From assembly GCF_003148475.1 (NCBI RefSeq), contig NZ_QGGG01000002.1, positions 140,171 through 204,170 of the forward strand: DNA of 64,000 nt. Direction: 5' to 3'. The stretch comes from Pseudaminobacter salicylatoxidans. Lineage in GTDB: Bacteria > Pseudomonadota > Alphaproteobacteria > Rhizobiales > Rhizobiaceae. Positions 57,530 to 64,000 of the stretch are shown one piece after another. Made by a program: the position numbers and the translations under genes. The stretch's first letter is position 1. Each line of letters opens with the position of its first letter. The notes under the pieces are model-generated. The model saw nothing but the letters and a program-made list of their open reading frames with translations. It had not been told where the DNA came from and did no database searches.

Positions 57530-58410
57530 GAAAACTCCTCGAAAGCGAAAAATGCGCCCTGGCCCGGTGCGGGCGGCACAATCAGGCGTTGGCCGTGGCG
57601 GTGATAGTGGATGCCGGTGGCGGCAAGATGACGTTGAGCCTGCGTAAGATCGCGAAGGCCGAATATGACAGCGGCAAGCCGGAGAGCACCGCTCGCGGGA
57701 ATATCCGGCCCGAATTCATTTGCGAAGGCATCCGGGCCGAGCAAGTCTATATTGGCATTGGGTAATTTTATCCGGATCTTGCTGCCGAAAACTTCCGACG
57801 GGGCATTCGTGACTGCCTCGAAGAAGCGCGCATGGCCGGCTGGGTCTGCCGCACTGGCCACCACAGCAGCAATGCGTTGCGCGCCATTGGAATGCGCCTG
57901 CAGGGCCGAACGGTCAACCTGCGGGACATTGGCGCGCTCGCAGGTGAAGAAAAACGCCTCCGGTTCGTCTGCCTCTGCTGCAAAAGCGAGCCGAAACGAG
58001 GCTTCATCCGCCTTGCCTGAAGCGTCAACAAACGGCCGCGAGAAATCCAGCCTGTCACCCGCAGAAATGCCCGCGCGAACAAAGGCTGCATGATCGTCAT
58101 CGGCATTTTTCGTGGCGAAGACCGCTGCGGAAAAGCCTTCCTGCCCGTTGCGGGCCCGGAATTGCCTGTCACGCGCCACAAAGGCGTTTCCGGCCTTTAC
58201 GGCCGCGTCCATCCTGTCGCGATCTCCGGCCGCCAGCGATTCCAAAAAGGTGTCGTCAGAAAAATAGACGCAGACATTCTCGGTTCCGAACGGATGGATG
58301 CCCGTGGGGGCCACCGTGAAGCCGAGTGCAGCAAGCCTCTCGCGCGCACCGCCAAGGCTGGCCGTGGGCATGACGAGATGATCGAGAGGACGTTGCGTAG
58401 CTGTGTTCAT
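57526..58410 (-). CDS. VOC (glyoxalase-like) family protein
   Basis: About 294 aa from the ATG at 58410 ([21 protein letters not shown]); an earlier in-frame ATG at 58458 would add a cysteine-containing peptide unlike the family. The first paired-beta-alpha unit has [37 protein letters not shown], with the metal-type histidines H11 and H32 region. A second unit begins near [23 protein letters not shown]. This glyoxalase-like group (PF13468 style) has no firm function. Four-base overlap with kdsA suggests coupled expression. Confidence 0.82.
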   Translation of the reverse strand: MNTATQRPLDHLVMPTASLGGARERLAALGFTVAPTGIHPFGTENVCVYFSDDTFLESLAAGDRDRMDAAVKAGNAFVARDRQFRARNGQEGFSAAVFATKNADDDHAAFVRAGISAGDRLDFSRPFVDASGKADEASFRLAFAAEADEPEAFFFTCERANVPQVDRSALQAHSNGAQRIAAVVASAADPAGHARFFEAVTNAPSEVFGSKIRIKLPNANIDLLGPDAFANEFGPDIPASGALRLAAVIFGLRDLTQAQRHLAATGIHYHRHGQRLIVPPAPGQGAFFAFEEFS

Positions 58411-58547
58411 CTGCCCGCCATGTGCACCAAATTTCGTGCAGGTACAAGCGTGGGGCACTCTCTTGCCTGACCCGCCCCGGCCCGCGTCAACCGGCCGAAA
58501 CTGCTTTCGTCTCCCTCAACAAATTCATTAATATTTAAACGGTTGCG

Positions 58548-58588
58548 GAACACAACTGGAACAGATAGTGTTTGTTCTGGGTTTGTTT
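58548..58588 (+). promoter_or_regulatory. LexA (SOS) box upstream of lexA, plus a weaker second site
   Basis: GAAC (58548-58551), seven bases, GAAC (58559-58562): the exact alphaproteobacterial LexA box. A second, degenerate site GTTC-N7-GTTT (58574-58588) lies 26 bp further on. Both are within 70 bases of the lexA start, consistent with autorepression. Confidence 0.85.
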
Positions 58589-58613
58589 TGGGGCCGATTC
58601 TGAGGGGCTGGCG

Positions 58614-59333
58614 ATGCTGACGCGCAAACAACATGAATTGCTTCTCTTCATCCACGAGCGGTTGAAGGAAACCGGTATTCCCCCATCATTCGATGAGATG
58701 AAGGAAGCGCTGGACCTTGCCTCAAAATCCGGCATCCATCGCCTGATCACCGCACTGGAAGAGCGCGGTTTCATCCGCAGGTTGCCGAACCGCGCGCGCG
58801 CGCTGGAAGTACTGCGCCTGCCCGATTCGATCGCGCCCGGCCTTGCTCCGCAACGCGCCAGATTCTCGCCAAGCGTCATTGAAGGCAGCCTTGGGCGGCG
58901 CGCGCCCGAACCCGCCCGAGCTCCCATGGCCGGCAATGACGATGCAGCCAGTGCCGTCTCCATACCGGTCATGGGCCGCATCGCCGCAGGCGTGCCGATC
59001 GATGCAATACAGCACAGGACGCACTCCATCTCTGTGCCACCGGAAATGATCATGGGCGGTGAGCATTATGCGCTTGAGGTGAAGGGCGATTCGATGATCG
59101 AGGCCGGCATTTTCGATGGCGATACGGTCATCATCCGCAATGCCAACACCGCCAATCCGGGCGAGATCGTGGTGGCGCTGGTGGATGACGAGGAAGCAAC
59201 GCTGAAGCGTTTCCGGCGCAAGGGTGCGTCCATTGCGCTCGAAGCGGCCAATCCCGCCTATGAGACCCGTATCTTTGGCCCGGACCGGGTCAAGGTTCAA
59301 GGCAGACTGGTCGGCCTTATCCGTCGCTACTAA
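58614..59333 (+). CDS. lexA: SOS repressor LexA
   Basis: 239-aa repressor from the ATG at 58614 ([21 protein letters not shown]). N-terminal winged HTH ([21 protein letters not shown], residues 24-44). Auto-cleavage bond A125-G126 (GRIAAGVPI). Catalytic dyad S160 ([10 protein letters not shown]) and K198 (ATLKRF). The alphaproteobacterial long linker between domains (residues 68-115) is present. RecA-stimulated self-cleavage would induce DNA repair genes. Its own promoter carries GAAC-N7-GAAC. Convergent with comEC. Confidence 0.97.
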   Translation: MLTRKQHELLLFIHERLKETGIPPSFDEMKEALDLASKSGIHRLITALEERGFIRRLPNRARALEVLRLPDSIAPGLAPQRARFSPSVIEGSLGRRAPEPARAPMAGNDDAASAVSIPVMGRIAAGVPIDAIQHRTHSISVPPEMIMGGEHYALEVKGDSMIEAGIFDGDTVIIRNANTANPGEIVVALVDDEEATLKRFRRKGASIALEAANPAYETRIFGPDRVKVQGRLVGLIRRY

Positions 59334-59366
59334 GTGCCGGTTATCCCCCGGTTGCCGGCCGGCGCT

Positions 59367-61817
59367 TCAGTCGCCGGTCATATGTTTGGTAGTCGCTTGT
59401 TGCGATCTGGGTGTCCGGTATCGTGTTTGAACGTTCTTTTTAGCGAGCGACGGTTTTTGCTTGTAAGGCGGCTTGCCGCGCGCTTCGCGTGAAAACTGAC
59501 GCTGCATATGCCAGGGCCGATAAGGCTCGCTCAGTGCGAAACGAATCTCGGCTTTTTGACCTTCCGGCGAAAGGTAGATTGCGGCACTTCCGAATTTCGC
59601 CAGTTCGCGTTTCGTGACGATCAGGGGCGGATCGGCCGCACAGACATTTTTGACCGTGGCATCGTCGACCACGATAAGGCTGGCATAGTCGCAGGCTTGG
59701 CGCGCGATGTTCCTGTTCATCGCATGAACAATGATCGCCCCGGAACCGTGCTCGGCAATGCATAGCCCGTCATGGCAATCGAAGCCGCCCGCGGAAGGTG
59801 TGCGGTTCCCCGCCTTCATGCTGTCTATCGGCCCAACGATTTTCTCCGTCCGCAGTGCACGCTTCCAGTCTTCGATTGTGAAGGTGTTCGGCCGCGGTCT
59901 GTTCACGGCCAGTTCTTCCCCACCGATGGCGACACCGACCAGCCTGCCATCTTCGGAGACAAGAACGTCGGGAGTGCGCACATCTGTGAGCGTGATGAGG
60001 CCGGCAAGGGCGAAGGGCACCGCCAGAATCCGCAACCATGTCGTCGTCATGGTGGCAACGACCAGCGCAATCGTAAGCAGGATAAGCGACTGCAATGAGA
60101 TGAGACCGATGCCGTCGATCGGCGAACGTTCCGAAATCCACTGGGACACGGCGATCATGATGGTCAGGCCCTTGCCCATCACATAGAAGAACGGCGCATC
60201 GAGCCCCAGCGGCATGGCGAGCGAGCCCAGAACGCCGAAAGGCATCACAAGAAGGGAGACGCTCGGCATCACGGCGAGGTTCGCGATCAGGCTGAGCGGG
60301 GAAACACGCTGGAAGTGGTAGGCGCCGAAGGCAGTCGTCGCGAGGCCGGCGACCAGCGAGGTCATCAACAGCGCGCCGATCGCGCCGAGCCCCTTGTGCA
60401 GTATCGCCAAGGGCAGGGATCGGGTGCCTGCAGGCGGCGCGCGCTTGCGGGCGTGGCGACGCTGCGACCACATCGCATAGGCCGCGACCAGCGCAGCAGT
60501 CGCCGCAAACGACATCTGGAAGCTCGGCCCGACAACCTCATGCGGCGAGATCACGATAATGACGAGCGCCGAAATCGCCAGATTGCGCGTCGTCAGCGCG
60601 CCACGGTCGAACAGCAAGGCGGTCAGCATGATGGCCAGCATGAGAAAGCTTCGCTGCGCAGCCACCTCTCCCCCCGAAATGAAAAGATAGCCGGCAATCG
60701 CCAGCAAGGCCGCACCGGCTGCATATTTCTTGACCGGGTGACGGGAGGCAAACCCCGGAAACAGCGCAAGCATCACGCGCAACAGGCTCATCACGGTTCC
60801 AGCGACCAGCGCCATGTGCAGTCCTGAAATGGAGATGATGTGATAGATGCCGGTGCGCCGCATCGCTTCATTGATGTCTTCGGGAATTCCGGCGCGGATG
60901 CCCACCACAAGGGCAGCCGCGATTTCCCCTTCGGGTCCGCCGATATGCACTCGTATCCGGTCGGCGATAGCGTTGCGGAGGTTTTCCACGCCGTTGAAGA
61001 ATTTCGTATTTGCCGACAGCGCCTCCGCTCCGGCCGATAATGTCGGCCCGGTCAGGAAGAAGCCGCTTGCGCCGATGCCATCGAAATAGCTCCTGAACGA
61101 AAAATCATAGCTTTCGGGTCGGACCGGCCCCGATGGCGGCATCAACCGCACCGCGCCCTCGATCTGGGACCCCACCATGAGCGCGGGCGGGATTTTCCGC
61201 GCCGAGACGCGTACGCGCTCTGGTGCGTAGCGCAGTTTGGGTTTCGCAGTCGCCACCACGTCGATCGTCAGCCGCACACGCCCATTGGCCATATGGTCGA
61301 TTTCAACGACACGCCCGGTCAGTCTCGTGGAAATCTCGCCGCCGAGCATGGCAGTGCCCGCGCGCCAGGTCTCCACCTTGGCCACCAGCCCCCCAAGCAG
61401 GCACACCAACACGGCCGTTGCCATTAAGCGTGTCATCTGATGCCGCGCCGGCACCAGCCGCAGAAGCAGAGCTATCACCAGGGTTCCGCCAATCATCGGC
61501 TGGAAGGCCGGCTCATATGGAAATCCGTAATAAAGGACAGCGCCGAGACCGAGGAAGACCGGAACGAACAGGAAGGGCGTGCCGCGATCCAGTTCGAGCG
61601 CCAGCGCGGCTGTCACGGCGCGAGAAAACATGCGGCAGGCTCGGGCCATTTTTGGCAGAAGCACGCCGGCAATGATGTGAGGACGAAAAACCGACGGCGG
61701 ACTGCGCGGGATTGCGTCGGGAACCGGCAGCGACTCAGGTCGGGCAGGCACGAGAGCGGCTTCGGGCGCGAAAAGCTCCCGCTCACTTACCTCGCCCGAC
61801 GCCTGATCGCGCGTCAT
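59367..61817 (-). CDS. comEC: ComEC/Rec2 family DNA-uptake channel protein
   Basis: 816-aa inner-membrane protein. N-terminal DUF4131-like region with hydrophobic segments; the central Competence domain starts near the [20 protein letters not shown] motif (about residue 327), with about ten helices in all. The C-terminal 180 residues correspond to the metallo-beta-lactamase-like domain, but no HxHxDH metal motif can be seen there. It would form the channel for single-stranded DNA entry; other competence genes are not in the window. Gene order gltX/comEC/lexA is common in rhizobia. Confidence 0.9.
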   Translation of the reverse strand: MTRDQASGEVSERELFAPEAALVPARPESLPVPDAIPRSPPSVFRPHIIAGVLLPKMARACRMFSRAVTAALALELDRGTPFLFVPVFLGLGAVLYYGFPYEPAFQPMIGGTLVIALLLRLVPARHQMTRLMATAVLVCLLGGLVAKVETWRAGTAMLGGEISTRLTGRVVEIDHMANGRVRLTIDVVATAKPKLRYAPERVRVSARKIPPALMVGSQIEGAVRLMPPSGPVRPESYDFSFRSYFDGIGASGFFLTGPTLSAGAEALSANTKFFNGVENLRNAIADRIRVHIGGPEGEIAAALVVGIRAGIPEDINEAMRRTGIYHIISISGLHMALVAGTVMSLLRVMLALFPGFASRHPVKKYAAGAALLAIAGYLFISGGEVAAQRSFLMLAIMLTALLFDRGALTTRNLAISALVIIVISPHEVVGPSFQMSFAATAALVAAYAMWSQRRHARKRAPPAGTRSLPLAILHKGLGAIGALLMTSLVAGLATTAFGAYHFQRVSPLSLIANLAVMPSVSLLVMPFGVLGSLAMPLGLDAPFFYVMGKGLTIMIAVSQWISERSPIDGIGLISLQSLILLTIALVVATMTTTWLRILAVPFALAGLITLTDVRTPDVLVSEDGRLVGVAIGGEELAVNRPRPNTFTIEDWKRALRTEKIVGPIDSMKAGNRTPSAGGFDCHDGLCIAEHGSGAIIVHAMNRNIARQACDYASLIVVDDATVKNVCAADPPLIVTKRELAKFGSAAIYLSPEGQKAEIRFALSEPYRPWHMQRQFSREARGKPPYKQKPSLAKKNVQTRYRTPRSQQATTKHMTGD

Positions 61818-61976
61818 GCAAGCCCCCCTTTTTCGAGCCGGGTCGTCTCCCCAACCTCCGTCAGCGACAGGCCCAGCCCCTTGCGCCCTAGACGCTCTAT
61901 GCTACATGAACGCTACCGAATTTCCATGCGCCGCCGCTTTGACAGCGCGAACCCGTTTCTTCCACCTGGAACCACC

Positions 61977-63398
61977 ATGTCCGACAAAGTCGTAACCCGT
62001 TTCGCCCCCTCACCCACCGGTTTCCTGCACATTGGCGGCGCCCGCACCGCGCTGTTCAACTGGCTCTACGCCCGCCACACCGGCGGCGCGATGTTGCTGC
62101 GCATCGAGGACACCGACCGCGAGCGCTCGACGGAAGCCGCAACGGCCGCGATCCTCGACGGTCTCCGCTGGCTTGGCCTTACCTGGGAGGGCGAGCCAGT
62201 TTCGCAGTTCGAGCGTGCGCCGCGTCATCGCGAGGTCGCCGAGGAACTGGTGCGGATGGGCAAGGCCTATTATTGCTATGCCACGCCTGAGGAACTGAAC
62301 GAGATGCGTGAGAAGGCGCGCGCCGAAGGCCGCCCGCCGCGCTACGATGGCCGCTGGCGTGACCGCGATGCGTCCGAGGCTCCGGCCGGCGTCAAGCCGG
62401 CCATCCGCATCAAGGCCCCGACCGAAGGTGAAACCGTGGTTCGCGACAGCGTGCAGGGCGAAGTCCGTTTTCCTAACAAGGATCTGGACGACTTCATCAT
62501 CCTGCGCTCCGACGGCAATCCTACCTATATGCATGCCGTGGTGGTGGACGATCACGACATGGGCGTCACCCACATCATTCGCGGCGACGACCATCTGACC
62601 AACGCCGCGCGCCAGACCGTCATTTATAACGCGATGGGCTGGAACGTGCCGCAGATGGCGCATATTCCGCTGATCCATGGCGCCGACGGCGCCAAGCTCT
62701 CCAAGCGGCATGGTGCGCTCGGCGTCGAGGCCTATCGCGCCATGGGCTACCTGCCGGAGGCACTGCTCAACTATCTGGCGCGCTTGGGCTGGAGCCATGG
62801 CGACGATGAGGTGATGTCGGTCGAGGACATGATCCGCTGGTTCGACATCGTCGATGTCAACAAGGGCGCATCACGCTTCGACTTCCAGAAGCTGGAAGCG
62901 TTGAACGGCCTGTATATGCGCAAGATGGACGATGCCGAACTGTTCGACATCTTCATCGCCACCCTGCCCCATCTGGAAAACGGCGCCCCGATAATTGCCG
63001 GGCTGAACGAGAACACGAAAGCCCAGCTTCTTGCCGCGTTGCCGGGCCTCAAGGAGCGCGCCAAGACGTTGATCGAGCTTGCCGATGGTGCGGCCTTCCT
63101 GTTCGCCCGGCGCCCGCTGTCGCTCGACGAAAAGGCGGCATCGCTGGTCGGTGAAAAACCCCACACCGTGCTTTCGGGCGCATTCGATGCCCTCAAGAAT
63201 GTGAATGATTGGTCGGCGGCCTCGACCGAAGCCGCAATCCGCGAATTTGCAATCCGCAGCGAGGTCAAGCTGGGGGCCGTGGCGCAGCCGCTGCGCGCGG
63301 CTTTGACGGGGCGCAGCACCTCGCCCGGTGTGTTCGACGTGCTCGCCGTTCTCGGTCGCGAAGAAAGCCTCGCGCGCATTTCCGATCAAATCGATTAA
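61977..63398 (+). CDS. gltX: Glutamyl-tRNA synthetase
   Basis: 473 aa from the ATG at 61977 ([21 protein letters not shown]); long upstream in-frame extension over comEC is rejected. Class I HIGH equivalent HIGG (residues 18-21) and KMSKS equivalent KLSKRHG near residue 241. Alphaproteobacteria usually have two gltX genes, one possibly non-discriminating, charging tRNA-Gln with glutamate for amidotransferase correction; which type this is cannot be read with certainty. Divergent from comEC across 159 bp. Confidence 0.96.
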   Translation: MSDKVVTRFAPSPTGFLHIGGARTALFNWLYARHTGGAMLLRIEDTDRERSTEAATAAILDGLRWLGLTWEGEPVSQFERAPRHREVAEELVRMGKAYYCYATPEELNEMREKARAEGRPPRYDGRWRDRDASEAPAGVKPAIRIKAPTEGETVVRDSVQGEVRFPNKDLDDFIILRSDGNPTYMHAVVVDDHDMGVTHIIRGDDHLTNAARQTVIYNAMGWNVPQMAHIPLIHGADGAKLSKRHGALGVEAYRAMGYLPEALLNYLARLGWSHGDDEVMSVEDMIRWFDIVDVNKGASRFDFQKLEALNGLYMRKMDDAELFDIFIATLPHLENGAPIIAGLNENTKAQLLAALPGLKERAKTLIELADGAAFLFARRPLSLDEKAASLVGEKPHTVLSGAFDALKNVNDWSAASTEAAIREFAIRSEVKLGAVAQPLRAALTGRSTSPGVFDVLAVLGREESLARISDQID

Positions 63399-63580
63399 CC
63401 TGTCGCGGCCCTCTCGATTGGCATTGCAACAAGCCTGCTGCGGTGCAACATAAGCCGATTGCAGAACTTGGCAGGCACCGGGAAATGCGTTAGCAAAAAC
63501 CCGCATTTCGAATGCCGGATTTCTGGCATTGAAGCGTGGGGCCCGCCGTTTCGTGGGACAGAAAACAAAGGAAATTTGCA
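63399..63580. other. Intergenic region between gltX and gltA
   Basis: 182 bp without a gene; should hold the gltA promoter. One inverted repeat, AATGCC-N8-GGCATT (63511-63530), lies 50 bases before the gltA ATG and could be a regulator site or part of the leader. GGAAAT precedes the ATG. Confidence 0.5.
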
Positions 63581-64000
63581 ATGACCGATTCTACAGCCAA
63601 GCTGGAATTTGCTGGTAAAACCCACGAATTCAAAGTGCGAAGTGGCTCGGTCGGACCAGATGTCATCGACATCGGAGCGCTCTACAAGGACACGGGTGCT
63701 TTCACCTACGATCCTGGCTTCACCTCGACCGCAAGCTGTGAATCGGAGATCACCTATATCGACGGCGACGCTGGCGTTCTGCTTCATCGCGGCTATCCGA
63801 TTGACCAGCTCGCCGAGCATGGCGACTTCCTGGAAGTCTGCTACCTGCTGCTCTATGGCGAGCTGCCGACCAAGGCGCAGAAGGAAGATTTCGACCAACG
63901 CGTCACGCGCCACACCATGGTGCACGAGCAGCTGCCGCGCTTCTTCTCCGGCTTCCGCCGCGACGCACACCCCATGGCGGTGATGTGCGGCGTCGTCGGC
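63581..64000 (+). CDS. gltA: Citrate synthase, 5' part (gene continues beyond window)
   Basis: First 140 residues of a type II (hexameric, NADH-sensitive type) citrate synthase of about 430 aa. N-terminal beta domain typical of the Gram-negative form: [24 protein letters not shown], then [20 protein letters not shown] and [25 protein letters not shown]. Catalyses acetyl-CoA plus oxaloacetate to citrate, receiving the acetyl-CoA made by the PDH complex encoded about 10 kb to the left. ATG at 63581 fits the family; the catalytic His and Asp lie outside the window. Confidence 0.95.
   Translation, partial: MTDSTAKLEFAGKTHEFKVRSGSVGPDVIDIGALYKDTGAFTYDPGFTSTASCESEITYIDGDAGVLLHRGYPIDQLAEHGDFLEVCYLLLYGELPTKAQKEDFDQRVTRHTMVHEQLPRFFSGFRRDAHPMAVMCGVVG

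Overview
The window reads as ordinary chromosome of a GC-rich alphaproteobacterium of the order Hyphomicrobiales (Rhizobiales), most like the Phyllobacteriaceae (Mesorhizobium/Aminobacter/Nitratireductor type). This placement is inferred from a bacterial phosphatidylcholine synthase, the block dusB(nifR3)-ntrB-ntrC-ntrY-ntrX-trkA-hfq-hflX-mazG, a fused ispDF, a PDH operon whose E1-beta carries its own lipoyl domain, an IalB-family protein, and an alphaproteobacterial LexA box (GAAC-N7-GAAC). I see no rRNA, CRISPR array, transposase or integrase.

Layout. 1-5.5 kb: a YejA-like peptide-binding protein, IalB, HspQ, an AEC transporter and a UbiH-like monooxygenase. 6-12.5 kb: phosphatidylcholine synthase, quinone reductase, and a four-gene BMP-type (nucleoside-like) ABC importer. 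12.7-15.2 kb: rimO, a TerC-family gene and tRNA-Ser(TGA). 15.2-16.4 kb: a small atypical segment bounded by 13-bp copies of the tRNA-Ser 3' end. It holds one XRE-type regulator preceded by an elaborate perfect palindrome, and it is the best candidate for something undescribed here. 16.5-25 kb: a tiny lipoprotein, RlpA, a D,D-carboxypeptidase, then tmk-holB-metG-tatD-MBL-ybaK.

25-33.5 kb is the main accessory catabolic region. An AraC regulator diverges from a PhyH-type dioxygenase. Next to them is a LacI-controlled sugar ABC operon (binding protein, two permeases, ATPase) ending in a D-lyxose-type isomerase. Two near-identical 18-bp palindromes in the lacI/binding-protein gap are the likely operators.

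33.5-46.9 kb is the conserved nitrogen/redox signalling and RNA block: mazG, hflX, hfq, trkA, ntrX, ntrY, ntrC, ntrB, dusB, then ispDF and cinA on the other strand. 46.9-58.5 kb, all leftward, is a central-carbon block: ratA/COQ10-like, lipA, GlsB-like, lpdA, an SGNH hydrolase, pdhC, pdhB, pdhA, ftsB-like, eno, kdsA and a VOC protein. It combines the PDH complex with the lipoyl synthase that activates it. 58.6-64 kb: lexA, comEC, gltX and the 5' part of gltA, which runs off the window.

Start codons were chosen from ribosome-binding sites, signal peptides and family length. Several are inner starts, as stated per gene. Database or structure searches could not be run, so assignments rest on motifs read directly and on knowledge of the families.
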